Of a stretch of 64,000 nucleotides of DNA, positions 53,798-64,000 are shown one piece after another. Within the stretch, counting starts at the first letter, position 1. Each line of letters opens with the position of its first letter. The notes under the pieces were generated by a model that worked only from the letters and a program-made list of their open reading frames with translations, had not been told where the DNA came from and did no database searches. Origin of the DNA: Aquabacterium sp. J223 (lineage in GTDB: Bacteria > Pseudomonadota > Gammaproteobacteria > Burkholderiales > Burkholderiaceae_C); the NCBI RefSeq assembly GCF_024666615.1, contig NZ_CP088297.1, positions 3,100,001 through 3,164,000 of the forward strand, given 5' to 3'. The position numbers and the translations under genes are program-made.

Positions 53798-54340
53798 ATG
53801 TCCGATCCCGCCGCCCCGACCGACGACGTCCTCGCCCGCTGGCTGGCGCGCGAGGCCGAGGTGCGACCCCGCTTCGCCACCCCGGGCGTGGCCCGGCCGG
53901 AGCAGCTGGTCGGTCGCAGCGGCCTGCAGGTGCTGCAGGCCATGCTCGACGGCGAGCTGCCGCCGGCGCCGATCGCCCGCACGCTCGACTTCATCCTGCT
54001 CGAGGTGGCCCACGGCCGGGCGGTGTTCCAGGGCCGGCCGGCCTTCGACCACTACAACCCGCTGGGCACGGTGCACGGCGGCTGGATCGCGACGCTGCTC
54101 GACTCGTCGGTCGGCTGTGCCATCCACAGCGCGCTGCCGGCCGGCAAGACCTACACCACGCTGGAGCTGAAGGTGAACTACGTCAAGGCGGTGACCGAGC
54201 GGGTACCCCGGGTGCAGGCCCAGGGGGAGGTGATCCACCTCGGCGGCCGCGTGGGCACCGCGCAGGCCCGGCTGGTGGGGCCGGACGGCACCCTGTTCGC
54301 CCATGCCTCCACCACCTGCCTGGTCATGGACCCGCGTTGA
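53798..54340 (+). CDS. PaaI-type hotdog thioesterase
   Basis: Acyl-CoA thioesterase-like protein of 180 residues. The hotdog core is seen as NPLGTVHGGWIATLLDSSVG (about 85-104, with the usual Asp) and TLELKVNYVKAV; the first 60 residues form an N-terminal extension. It should hydrolyse acyl- or aryl-CoA thioesters in the cytoplasm. Divergent from marR and likely repressed by it. Confidence 0.88.
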   Translation: MSDPAAPTDDVLARWLAREAEVRPRFATPGVARPEQLVGRSGLQVLQAMLDGELPPAPIARTLDFILLEVAHGRAVFQGRPAFDHYNPLGTVHGGWIATLLDSSVGCAIHSALPAGKTYTTLELKVNYVKAVTERVPRVQAQGEVIHLGGRVGTAQARLVGPDGTLFAHASTTCLVMDPR

Positions 54341-54370
54341 GAATGGGGGGTCCATCACGGGCCCCTCACC

Positions 54371-54781
54371 ATGCGACTCCTGCACACCATGCTTCGCGTC
54401 GGCGACCTGCAACGGTCGGTCGACTTCTACACCAACGTCCTCGGCATGACGCTGCTGCGCACCAGCGAGAACCCCGAGTACAAGTACTCGCTGGCCTTCC
54501 TCGGCTACGGCTCGAACCCGGAGCACGCCGAGCTGGAACTGACCTACAACCACGGCGTGACCCGCTACGAGATGGGCACTGCCTACGGCCACATCGCCAT
54601 CGGCGTGCCGGACGCCTACGCCGCCTGCGACCGCATCCGCGCCGCCGGCGGCAACGTCACCCGCGAGCCGGGCCCGGTCAAGGGCGGCAGCACCGTCATC
54701 GCCTTCGTGACGGACCCGGACGGCTACAAGATCGAACTCATCCAACGCGCCGAGGGCGAGGCCGGCAAGGGCTTGCGCTGA
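54371..54781 (+). CDS. gloA: Glyoxalase I (lactoylglutathione lyase)
   Basis: Glyoxalase I of 136 residues, converting the hemithioacetal of methylglyoxal and glutathione into S-lactoylglutathione. The metal ligands of the E. coli Ni/Co-type enzyme are present: His5 (LLHTM), Glu in AELELTYN, His in YGHIAIGV and Glu in YKIELIQ. The length is typical. It lies 30 bp downstream of the thioesterase and may share its transcript. Confidence 0.95.
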   Translation: MRLLHTMLRVGDLQRSVDFYTNVLGMTLLRTSENPEYKYSLAFLGYGSNPEHAELELTYNHGVTRYEMGTAYGHIAIGVPDAYAACDRIRAAGGNVTREPGPVKGGSTVIAFVTDPDGYKIELIQRAEGEAGKGLR

Positions 54782-54784
54782 GGT

Positions 54785-56371
54785 TCAGGCGCTGCGGTAC
54801 CGGGCCTTCGCCGCGATCGCCTTCCAGGTCGCCGCCTCGCGCCGGTGTGAGTCGAGCACCTCGGGCGCCAGCGCGCGCAGCGCCTTCAGCGGCAGTTGCA
54901 TGCGGCGCACGGTCGCCAGCCGCTCGGCATGGCGGTCGATGAAGTCCCAGTACAGCGGGTTGAGCGGGCAGGCGCGCTCGCCGGCCGCCTGCTTCGGGTC
55001 GAAGCGGCAGCCGTTGCAGAGGCTCGGCCCCATGCGGGCGATGTACTTGCCCGAGGCCACGTAGGGCTTGGTCACGAACAGCCCGCCGTCGGCGAAGGTG
55101 GCCATGCCGACGACGTTGGGGGTCACCACCCAGTCGTAGGCGTCGACGTAGGCGAACCAGAACCACTCGTTCAGCCCGTGCGGGTCCACGCCCAGAAGGT
55201 TGGCGATGTTGGACAGCACCATCAGCCGGGTGATGTGGTGGCTGTGGCCGCGCTCGATCACCTGCCGCACCGTGGTGTCCAGGCAGTTCATCCCGGACGG
55301 CCGGCCCCAGTACCAGTCGGGCAGCGGCAGCGTGGCCTGCAGCGCGTTGGTGTCGGCGTAGAGGTCCCGGTGCTCCTCGTAGACCTGGCGCATGAACTCG
55401 CGCCAGCCGAGCAGCTGCCGCACGAAGCCCTCGACGCTGGACAGCGGCGCCCGGCCCTCGTGGTAGGCCGCCTCCGCGCGCTGGCACAGCGTGCGCGGGT
55501 CGAGGTGGCCGAGGTGGATCGACGCCGACAGCAGCGAATGGAAGAGCGCCGGTTCGTCGGCGTGCAGCGCGTCCTCGAAGGGGCCGAAGTGCGGCAGCAG
55601 GTGGTCGACGAAGTGGTCGGCCGCACGCTGGGCCTCGGCCGCGGTCACCGGCCACTCGAAGCCGTCCACCGCGCCGAAGCTGCCCCGGTAGCGCGTGCGC
55701 ACCAGGTCCATCACCTCGCGCGTGATGGCATCGGGCTCGAACCGCGGACGCGGCGGCACCGGCGGCTCGCCGCGCCAGGGCTTGCGGTTCTCATGGTCCA
55801 GGTTCCACACGCCGCCCACCGGCTTGCCGCCGTCCATCAGCAGGCCGGTGTGGCGGCGGGCGGCGCGGTAGAAGGTCTCCATCAGCCGCGGGCCGGGCTT
55901 CGGGAAGACCCGCCGCCAGAAGGCCCGGTCGGTGATGAAGAAGGGATTGGGCTGCAGGTGCACCCAGGGCAACGACGCCACCGGCAGCCGCACCTCGGCC
56001 TCGGCCGGGCTGCTGGCGTCGAGCCGGTCGAAGCGCCAGCGCTCGCGCACCTCGGTCAGCGCGCGGTCGTACCAGTGCTCGCTGAAGTGCACCACCACCG
56101 GGTGGCCGGCCTGGGCCAGCGCCAGCGCCTGGTGGCGCTGGGAGGCGAGCAGCAGCACCAGCTTGTGGGCGTGGTAGGGCCGGCGCGCCGGCTTGGCGGC
56201 GGTCTCGACGAAGACCACCGCGGTCTCTTCGCGCGGGCCGTGGACCGTCGGGTCGAGCAGCGGATGAGACGGCTGCTGCTGGTCGTAGGGCAGCCAGACC
56301 CAGCGCTTGGGCGGCCTGCGTGGGTCAGGCCGGTGGCCCGCGATGCGGCGCCAGAACCCCTCGCCCGCCAT
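54785..56371 (-). CDS. phrB: FeS-type bacterial cryptochrome/photolyase
   Basis: Photolyase-related protein of 528 residues of the FeS-BCP group, whose studied members repair (6-4) photoproducts. The four [4Fe-4S] ligands are visible as Cys363 (GMNCLDT), Cys452 and Cys455 (SLCNGC) and Cys468 (RACPLNP). GHSHHITRLMVLSN near 375-389 carries the histidine pair used in repair. FAD binds the C-terminal helical domain. It is convergent with gloA (3 bp between stops) and lies upstream of eda only in position, not direction of coupling; 11 bp separate it from the eda end. Confidence 0.92.
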   Translation of the reverse strand: MAGEGFWRRIAGHRPDPRRPPKRWVWLPYDQQQPSHPLLDPTVHGPREETAVVFVETAAKPARRPYHAHKLVLLLASQRHQALALAQAGHPVVVHFSEHWYDRALTEVRERWRFDRLDASSPAEAEVRLPVASLPWVHLQPNPFFITDRAFWRRVFPKPGPRLMETFYRAARRHTGLLMDGGKPVGGVWNLDHENRKPWRGEPPVPPRPRFEPDAITREVMDLVRTRYRGSFGAVDGFEWPVTAAEAQRAADHFVDHLLPHFGPFEDALHADEPALFHSLLSASIHLGHLDPRTLCQRAEAAYHEGRAPLSSVEGFVRQLLGWREFMRQVYEEHRDLYADTNALQATLPLPDWYWGRPSGMNCLDTTVRQVIERGHSHHITRLMVLSNIANLLGVDPHGLNEWFWFAYVDAYDWVVTPNVVGMATFADGGLFVTKPYVASGKYIARMGPSLCNGCRFDPKQAAGERACPLNPLYWDFIDRHAERLATVRRMQLPLKALRALAPEVLDSHRREAATWKAIAAKARYRSA

Positions 56372-56382
56372 GGAACGGGGCG

Positions 56383-57009
56383 TCAGCGGCGCAGGCCGGA
56401 GGCCTCCTGCGCCAAGGCGGTGATGCGCGCCCAGTCGCCCTTGGCCATGGCGTCGGCCGGGGTCAGCCAGGAACCGCCCACCACCTTGACGTTCGGCAGC
56501 GCGAGGTAGTCGCGTGCGTTGGCCATCGTGATGCCGCCGGTGGGGCAGAACACCACGTCGGTGAAGGGCCCGGCCCAGGCCTTGAGCAGCGGGATGCCGC
56601 CGGCCGCCTGCGCCGGGAAGAACTTGAGGAACGACAGTCCGTCGGCCTGCGCGGCCATCACCTCGCTGGCGGTGGCCACGCCCGGCAGCAGCGGCAGGCC
56701 GGCCTCGCGGCAGGCGGCGCCCACCTCGCGGGTGTAGCCCGGGCTGACGGCGAAACGGGCGCCGGCCGCCTGCGACGCCTTCACGTCGGCCACGCTGCGC
56801 ACCGTGCCGGCGCCGACGATGGCCTCCGGCACCTCGCGGGCGATCGCTTCGAGGCCGGGCAGGCCGGCGGGCGTGCGCAGCGTCACCTCCAGCACCCGGA
56901 CGCCGCCGGCGACCAGCGCGTGGGCCATCGGCACCGCCTGCTCCAGCCGGTCGATGACGATGACGGGGATGACGGGGCCGTGCTCGGCCAGCGACAGGGT
57001 GTTGAGCAT
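56383..57009 (-). CDS. eda: KDPG aldolase
   Basis: 2-keto-3-deoxy-6-phosphogluconate aldolase of 208 residues, cleaving KDPG to pyruvate and glyceraldehyde 3-phosphate. Schiff-base Lys129 is in FLKFFPA, the catalytic Glu41 in LEVTLRTP and PTGGI follows. ATG at 57009 gives the usual N-terminus. It lies 16 bp after edd in the same direction, forming an Entner-Doudoroff operon. Confidence 0.95.
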   Translation of the reverse strand: MLNTLSLAEHGPVIPVIVIDRLEQAVPMAHALVAGGVRVLEVTLRTPAGLPGLEAIAREVPEAIVGAGTVRSVADVKASQAAGARFAVSPGYTREVGAACREAGLPLLPGVATASEVMAAQADGLSFLKFFPAQAAGGIPLLKAWAGPFTDVVFCPTGGITMANARDYLALPNVKVVGGSWLTPADAMAKGDWARITALAQEASGLRR

Positions 57010-57025
57010 GACGTGAAGATGTGGT

Positions 57026-58860
<1,835 letters not shown>

Positions 58861-58954
58861 GCCGGGACCATTATGGACAGGGGACCGGTCCATCAAGCGC
58901 CGTGCCCAGGGCCCGCGGCGTCCGCCCGGACGGCAGGCATCGAACGCCGGACCG

Positions 58955-59615
58955 TCAGCGGACGGCGGCGGCCAGCGCGGCCTCGTGCCGCAGGCGCTGG
59001 GCCAGGGCGAGGTCGTCCGCGGTGCTCACCTGCAGCAGCACGCCGGGATCGTCGACCTCCACGCCGTGGGCGGGGTAGCGTGCCTCCAGCCGCTGTGCGC
59101 CGTCCCGGCCCTGCAGACGGGCGAGGTCGGAGTACAGCTCCGCCGAGAAGCCGACCGGCCGCGCGCGGCGGCCGCGGTACTGCGCGAAGGCGACGGGATG
59201 GTGGCTGAGCGCCCGCGCGACCGCCAGCAGCGTCGAGGCCCGGACCAGCGGCATGTCGGCCTGCCACAGCACCCAGCCGGCGGCATCCGGGCAGGCGCCG
59301 ACGCCGCGGGCGATGGCCTGTCCCAGCGTGGGGGGGTGCCGGTGACTCCGCCTCGTCGGCGAGCAGCAGCACGTCTCGCGCGGCGGCCAGGCGACGCGCC
59401 GGTTCGGACAGCGCCGGGGTGGTCACCACCTTCAACGGCAGCTCGGTGGCCAGCGCCTGGCGCAGTGCCGCGGCCAGCACGCTGTGCTGGCCGTCCAGCG
59501 GCTGCTGCAGCGCCTGCACCAGCCCGCCGGCACGCCGGGCGCCCGGCAGCGCGAGCAGCACGAGGGCGGCAGGCGGCGTCACGGCCGCGGCCCCCGGTCG
59601 GCCATCGAGGGCCAC
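58955..59615 (-). CDS. MobA-like nucleotidyltransferase (one frameshift)
   Basis: Protein of about 219 residues resembling MobA/MocA-type nucleotidyltransferases that act in molybdenum-cofactor maturation. AALVLLALPGARRAG stands where the GTP-binding loop is expected but lacks the usual GGxSxRMGxDK pattern; LWQADMPLVRASTLLAVA is the DMP region. The frame breaks in the G7 run 59330-59336 and is restored by removing one base. GTG at 59615 is the most plausible start. The atypical loop leaves the exact activity open. Confidence 0.68.
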
Positions 59616-59768
59616 GGGAATGCAAGAACCAACGTCTTCTCCTTGATCTGGCCGCAAGGATGGGAGGCGGTGCCGGGACAGGACACCCGGACCTCTACCT
59701 AAGGCCGGCACCCCATAGGGCCGACCCTCTGGCGCGAGGCGTCGCGGCGCTGGCCGATACTGGCGGGC

Positions 59769-60413
59769 ATGGACCACGACCGCCTCGCCGCCCTGCGCAA
59801 GAGCTACGAACGCGCCGCGCTCGACGAGCAGGCCGCGGACCCGGACCCGCTGCGGCAGTTCGAGCGCTGGCTGACCGAGGCGCTGCAGGCCGAGCTGCCG
59901 GAGCCCAACGCCATGACGCTGGCCACGGTGGGCGAGGACGGCCGGCCCTCCAGCCGCATCGTGCTGGTCAAGGGCGTCGATGCCCGCGGCCTGGCCTGGT
60001 ACACCAACTACGACAGCCGCAAGGGCCGCGACCTGGCGGCCCACCCCTTCGCCGCCCTGCAGTTCCACTGGGTCGAGCTGGAGCGGGTGGTGCGCATCGA
60101 GGGCCGGGTGGAGAAGACCAGCGAGGCCGAGTCCGACGCCTACTACGCCAGCCGCCCGCTGGACTCGCGCATCGGCGCCTGGGCCTCGCCGCAGAGCCGG
60201 CCGATCGAGTCGCGCGCCGTGCTGGTGGCCAATGCCGCCCGCTACGGCGCGCAGTTCCTGCTGCAGCCGCCGCGGCCGCCGCACTGGGGCGGCTACCGGC
60301 TGCGGCCGGACCGCTGGGAGTTCTGGCAGGGCCGTCCCTCCCGGCTGCACGACCGGCTGGAGTACCGCCCGTTGCCCGAAGGCGGCTGGCGGCTGCAGCG
60401 CCTGGCGCCCTAG
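59769..60413 (+). CDS. pdxH: Pyridoxamine 5'-phosphate oxidase
   Basis: FMN enzyme of 214 residues that oxidises PNP or PMP to pyridoxal 5'-phosphate. Typical segments are [35 protein letters not shown] (about 47-69), [14 protein letters not shown] and the C-terminal [10 protein letters not shown] with FMN/substrate-binding arginine and histidine. Full length for the family; ATG at 59769. A housekeeping gene flanked by unrelated genes. Confidence 0.95.
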   Translation: MDHDRLAALRKSYERAALDEQAADPDPLRQFERWLTEALQAELPEPNAMTLATVGEDGRPSSRIVLVKGVDARGLAWYTNYDSRKGRDLAAHPFAALQFHWVELERVVRIEGRVEKTSEAESDAYYASRPLDSRIGAWASPQSRPIESRAVLVANAARYGAQFLLQPPRPPHWGGYRLRPDRWEFWQGRPSRLHDRLEYRPLPEGGWRLQRLAP

Positions 60414-60461
60414 CCAGGGAGGCCCCCAGCCGCTTGGGTCGGGCCGGGCGCTGGCTGGGCC

Positions 60462-62531
60462 TCAGAACCTGACGCGCAAACCCGTCATCAGCGACCGCCC
60501 CGGCATCGGCGCCAGCAGCCGCGCGCTGCGCAGCGCGCTCGAGTTGTAGGCCAGTTCGTTGGTCAGGTTGTCCAGCCGCACGAACCAGAGCGCGTCCGCC
60601 CCGCCGAGGTCGATGCGCCGGGTCAGCCACAGGTCCAGCTTGGTCCACGCCGCGGTCGCGACGTCGGTGGCGGGCACCCGGTCCTGTCGTCCGGCGTGGC
60701 GCAGCGAGGCACCCGCCTTCCACGGCCCCTGGGCCGCCTCCAGGCCGAGCGTGACCCGCCACGGCGCCAGCCGCGGCAGCGGTTCGCCGGTGTCGCGGCG
60801 TTCGCCGCGCACCAGGTCGCCGACGGCGTTCAGGTCCAGCGTCCAGCCGCGGTCGAGCAGCCGGGTGCGGGCCTGCGCTTCGAGGCCCTTCAACGTGGCC
60901 GGCACGGCCTGGAAGCTGTACTGCGGCACGTCCTGCGGGTTGCCGTCGTCGTCGACCAGGGTGACCAGCCCGGTCTGGTTGAGCGCGATGTAGTTGGCGA
61001 AGCGGGTCTGGTAGACCTGGGCGCGCAGGCGGTCGTGGCCGCGCTGCCACTGCAGGCCGACCTCGGCATGGCGGCTGCGCTCGGTGGCGAGGGCGGCATC
61101 GCCCACCTCATAGGCGCCGGTGGCCACGTGCAGCCCGTTGGCGAACAGCTCGTAGTAGGTCGGTGCCCGGCGGCTGCTGGCCAGCGAGCCGACCAGCGAC
61201 AGCCCGTCGCCGCCGGCCGGCTGCCCGGACGCCAGCGGCAGCTCCAGCCCGAGCGAGGCGCTGCCCGGCGAGAACCGGCGGGCCTGCGGCGCGCCGAACT
61301 GGCCGCTGCCGTCCTCGTCGCCGGCGGACGACACCTCCACCCGTTCCTGGCGGGCGCCGACGGTCCAGCGGCTGGGGCCCAGCGACCAGCGCTCGAGCAG
61401 GAACAGTGCGCTCGACCGGGTGCGGGTGCTCGGCACGAAGGCCTCGTCGCCCAGCGCGGCGAAGCGGCTGTCCTCGGTCTGCACGCCGACCACGCCCTCG
61501 AAGGGCCCGAACGGCCGGTGCCGGGCCTCCAGCCGAACGTCGTGGCCGCGGTTGGAGAAGCGGGTGCCGATGCTGCCGTCGCCCTCGAACTCGGCGTGGC
61601 GGTAGCGGGTGCGCGAGGCCTCCAGCCGCAACTCGGTGAAGGGGCCGGACAGCTGCCGCCGCTCGGCCGAGAAGGCGGTCCGCTCGCGCTTCAGGCCGAT
61701 GGTGATGTCCGGCTCGACGGTCACGCCGTAGTCGTTGCGCAGCGTCTCGTGCGACACGCCGACATGGCCCCGGGCGTCGGCCCAGGAGACGCCGAGCGCC
61801 GCGCCCTCGGCCTCGCCGGCGGAGTTCAGCACGCGGCGCCGCGGCGGCTCCACCGTGCCGTCGGGCTGCACCGGGGTGAAGGACGGCACGCGCAGGTCGC
61901 CGGTGCGGCGGCCGTGCAGGTCGAGGTGCCAGTTGAGTCCGGCGGCACCGCCCTCGATCACCGCCGCGGCGGCACGTTCGCGTGCGGCGCCGCCGGCACG
62001 CACCTCGGCGCGGCCAAGCACACCCTGCAGCGGCTGCCGCGGGATGCGGTTGTCGATGGTGTTGACCACGCCGCCGACCGCGCTGCCGCCGTACAGCAGC
62101 GTGGCCGGCCCGCGCAGCACCTCGACCCGCTCCACCGCCAGCGGGTCGACGGCGACGGCGTGGTCGAAGCTCAGGCTGGACGCGTCGAGCTGGGCGCCGC
62201 CGTTCTGCAGCACCCGCACCCGGTCGCCGTCGAGGCCGCGGATGACGGGCCGGCTGCTCTGCGGACCGAAGCCGCTGCCGGCCACGCCGGGCAGGCCGTC
62301 GAGCAGGTCGCCCAGGGTGGGCGCGCGCTGGCGCAGCAGTTCGTCGCCGGCGAGCACGGACGACGGCTGCACCGGCGAGCGGTCGCGCAGCGGGTTGCCG
62401 GTGATGGTGACCTCGTCGGTGCGTGCGGGCGCCGTCTGGGCGAGGACGGAAGGGGCAGGCCCGATCAGCAGGGCGGAGGTGGCGAGGGCCACGGCATGGC
62501 GCCGCGGCAGGAAGGTGGTGTTCGTCGACAT
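60462..62531 (-). CDS. TonB-dependent outer-membrane receptor, ZnuD-like
   Basis: Outer-membrane receptor of 689 residues. The signal peptide ends near residue 31 (SVLAQTAP); the plug contains DEVTITGNPL (TonB box region), LLDGLPGVAGSGFGPQSSRPVIRGLDGDRVRVLQNG in order between about 70 and 110, and LRGPATLLYGG; the barrel ends with Phe (LRVRF). The subtype with VIRGLDGDRV resembles ZnuD zinc receptors. ATG at 62531 is used. A DUF2946-like gene 150 bp upstream in the same direction often accompanies such metal receptors. Metal specificity is inferred. Confidence 0.88.
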   Translation of the reverse strand: MSTNTTFLPRRHAVALATSALLIGPAPSVLAQTAPARTDEVTITGNPLRDRSPVQPSSVLAGDELLRQRAPTLGDLLDGLPGVAGSGFGPQSSRPVIRGLDGDRVRVLQNGGAQLDASSLSFDHAVAVDPLAVERVEVLRGPATLLYGGSAVGGVVNTIDNRIPRQPLQGVLGRAEVRAGGAARERAAAAVIEGGAAGLNWHLDLHGRRTGDLRVPSFTPVQPDGTVEPPRRRVLNSAGEAEGAALGVSWADARGHVGVSHETLRNDYGVTVEPDITIGLKRERTAFSAERRQLSGPFTELRLEASRTRYRHAEFEGDGSIGTRFSNRGHDVRLEARHRPFGPFEGVVGVQTEDSRFAALGDEAFVPSTRTRSSALFLLERWSLGPSRWTVGARQERVEVSSAGDEDGSGQFGAPQARRFSPGSASLGLELPLASGQPAGGDGLSLVGSLASSRRAPTYYELFANGLHVATGAYEVGDAALATERSRHAEVGLQWQRGHDRLRAQVYQTRFANYIALNQTGLVTLVDDDGNPQDVPQYSFQAVPATLKGLEAQARTRLLDRGWTLDLNAVGDLVRGERRDTGEPLPRLAPWRVTLGLEAAQGPWKAGASLRHAGRQDRVPATDVATAAWTKLDLWLTRRIDLGGADALWFVRLDNLTNELAYNSSALRSARLLAPMPGRSLMTGLRVRF

Positions 62532-62684
62532 GAAAGGGCGAAGGCAGGCCGCGAAGGGTCGCGGCGCACGGCGGCCACCGTCCCCTGCGGGGACCGGGCG
62601 GCCGAGACCGGCACCCGGGCCCACGGCCGCGGATGCCGAACGGGCACGCCGGCGCGGGGCTCCCCGGCGCGGCGTGCGGCGTCG

Positions 62685-63074
62685 TCAGCCCTGCCGCGGT
62701 GGGGCGCGCGCTTCGTAGGCGGCCGGGGGGGCGGTCGCCAGCCGGGCCTCGACCGGCCTCGCCTCCTCCGCCGCCACCTGCGGCGGCGCCGGCAGCAGCG
62801 GTGGCAGGACCACCGGCCCGGCATGGGCCAGCTGGTCGAGGACCTGGCACCACAGGCCGCCTTCGTCGTGGCCAGCGGTGGCCAGCTGGACCCACGGCGA
62901 ATCGGCCATCGCCTGCAGCGACGGCAGGCGTCCCGATGGCACGGGCCGGTCCGCCCGGTGCCCTCCGCCGTGCAGCAGCGCCAGCGCCTGCGCCAGCAGC
63001 AGGCACACCGCGGCCAGCCAGATGGCGAGCGGGCGATGACGTCGGACGGCGAATCGGGTGGGCAGGTGCGGCAC
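62685..63074 (-). CDS. DUF2946-like small protein
   Basis: Protein of 129 residues with an N-terminal signal/anchor helix (LAIWLAAVCLLLAQALALLH) followed by a short exported part with HDEGGLWCQVLDQLAH and a proline-rich section. The C-x-x-x-DQLAH pattern and the position before a TonB-dependent receptor match the DUF2946 group, often linked to metal uptake. No function is established. Confidence 0.7.
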   Translation of the reverse strand: MPHLPTRFAVRRHRPLAIWLAAVCLLLAQALALLHGGGHRADRPVPSGRLPSLQAMADSPWVQLATAGHDEGGLWCQVLDQLAHAGPVVLPPLLPAPPQVAAEEARPVEARLATAPPAAYEARAPPRQG

Positions 63075-63173
63075 GGCGGTGGGCCGGCGTCCCGTGGGCC
63101 CGACGGGGCGCGGGACGGCGGCGGGGGCCGATGCTAGCCGACGGCGGCGACGCGGCGATGTCCGCCGCGCGGA

Positions 63174-63732
63174 TCAGGCGCCGCGGCGGACGCGCTCGGC
63201 GAAGGTGCGCCTGAACTTCTCCACCTTGGGCGCCACCACGAAGGCGCAGTAGCCCTGGTTCGGATGGCGGGCGAAGTAGTGCTGGTGCTCGTCTTCCGCG
63301 CGGTGGTAATTGGCCACCGCGCAGCTCGGTCACCACCCGGCCGCCCGTCGCCTCCTGCGCCATGCCGATGACCTCGCGCGCCACCTGCTCCTGCTGCGCG
63401 TCGTGGACGTAGATGCCGGAGCGGTACTGCGTGCCGACGTCGTTGCCCTGGCGGTTCAGCGTGGTCGGGTCGTGGATGGTGAAGAAGATCTCGAGGATGT
63501 CGCGGTAGCCGATGCGCGCCGGGTCGAAGCGAAGCCGCACCACCTCGGCGTGGCCGGTGCGGCCGGTGCAGACCTGCTCGTAGGTGGGGGCGGCCGCCTG
63601 GCCGTTGCTGTAGCCGGACTCGACCGACAGCACCCCCTCGACCTGCTCGTACACCGCCTCCAGGCACCAGAAGCAGCCGCCGGCCAGGGTGGCTTCCTCG
63701 ACGGCGGGGGAGGTGGGCGCGGCGGTGGTCAT
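63174..63732 (-). CDS. msrA: Peptide methionine sulfoxide reductase A (one frameshift)
   Basis: MsrA of about 185 residues, reducing methionine-S-sulfoxide. The catalytic GGCFWCLEA motif is near residue 18, followed by GYSNG, YEQVCTGRTGHAE and DVGTQYRS. The frame breaks near 63318-63323 (CCGCGCAG on the plus strand): removing one base joins VVTEL to VANYHRAEDEHQHYF and the end FARHPNQGYCAFVV. Start ATG at 63732. A soluble repair enzyme; no operon partner is apparent. Confidence 0.9.
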
Positions 63733-63842
63733 CTCGGTCCTTTCGGTGGCGGGCGGCAGCCCGGCGGCAGCGCATTGTCCGGCGCGTCGCGGCCGGGCCT
63801 CGCCACAATGCGGGCCGACCTCACACCGCGGATGGCTGCCGC

Positions 63843-64000
63843 TTGAACTCGCTCTTCGTCCAGCTCGGCCTGCAGCACTGGAAGCCGCTGCTCACCTCGC
63901 TGCTGTTGCCGCCGGTGCCGTTGCTGCTGTTGCTGCTGGCCGCCGGCGGCCTGCTGTGGCGGCGACGGACGGCGGGCTGGGCGCTGCTGTGGATCGGGGT
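63843..64000 (+). CDS. YdcF/DUF218-like membrane protein, start only
   Basis: The window ends 53 codons into this frame. NSLFVQLGLQHWKPLLTSLLL is followed by a long hydrophobic stretch and WRRRTAGWALLW, which resembles the N-terminal membrane segments of YdcF/ElyC-type proteins. The likely start is TTG at 63843. Too little is present for a firm family call. It is divergent from msrA. Confidence 0.5.
   Translation, partial: MNSLFVQLGLQHWKPLLTSLLLPPVPLLLLLLAAGGLLWRRRTAGWALLWIG

Noticed and set aside
61108-63732. An 874-codon minus-strand frame
   Set aside because: Only its first 140 codons are MsrA. The rest is a GC-driven open frame running over the DUF2946 and TonB-receptor genes in the wrong frame.

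Overview
The window looks like chromosome of a high-GC betaproteobacterium of the order Burkholderiales. Pointers are the very high GC arms, two Bug-type solute receptors (a family greatly expanded in that order), an Entner-Doudoroff edd/eda pair, a FeS-type photolyase and a DUF2946/TonB-receptor pair. The genus cannot be fixed from the sequence alone.

Left arm (1-8112). A minus-strand catabolic operon encodes a TauD/TfdA dioxygenase, a zeta-like GST, an FAD oxidoreductase and an IlvD/Edd dehydratase that runs off the window. Facing away from it is a plus-strand operon: a photoactive-yellow-protein (PYP) homologue, a PAS-GGDEF protein and a PAS-GGDEF-EAL protein, closed by a strong terminator. 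This looks like a blue-light to c-di-GMP module.

Genomic island (about 8120-42728, 34.6 kb). It lies between a 20-bp copy of the 3' end of tRNA-Ala(CGC) on the left and the intact tRNA gene with an adjacent tyrosine integrase on the right. A related 23-nt motif sits just inside each end. In order the island carries: an IS481-type transposase remnant; a sulfide/persulfide detoxification module (persulfide dioxygenase, BigR-type repressor, two YeeE/YedE membrane proteins) with overlapping divergent promoters; a decayed metallochaperone; a hybrid histidine kinase opposite a three-gene phosphorelay/c-di-GMP operon; a large serine recombinase; six unassigned genes (one kinase-like) with a 48-nt hairpin among them; an oxidoreductase cluster with a LysR regulator; a LysR/Bug/fluoroacetate-dehalogenase/LeuC-LeuD cluster; and a TetR/amidase pair.

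Right arm (42819-64000). It holds a phthalate-dioxygenase-type reductase, an IclR regulator, a ketopantoate-reductase-like protein, a tonB-exbB-exbD-exbD operon, a GDT1-family manganese exporter behind a yybP-ykoY riboswitch, a second Bug receptor, a Gfo/Idh oxidoreductase, an MFS transporter, a MarR regulator with a 20-bp palindrome, a thioesterase, glyoxalase I, FeS photolyase, eda, edd, a MobA-like protein, pdxH, a ZnuD-like TonB receptor with its DUF2946 partner, msrA and the start of a YdcF-like gene.

Quality warning. At least a dozen otherwise well-conserved genes carry a single-base frameshift, most of them in runs of five or more G or C. Base-calling or assembly error is the simplest explanation, so those genes are annotated as one gene with a noted frameshift.
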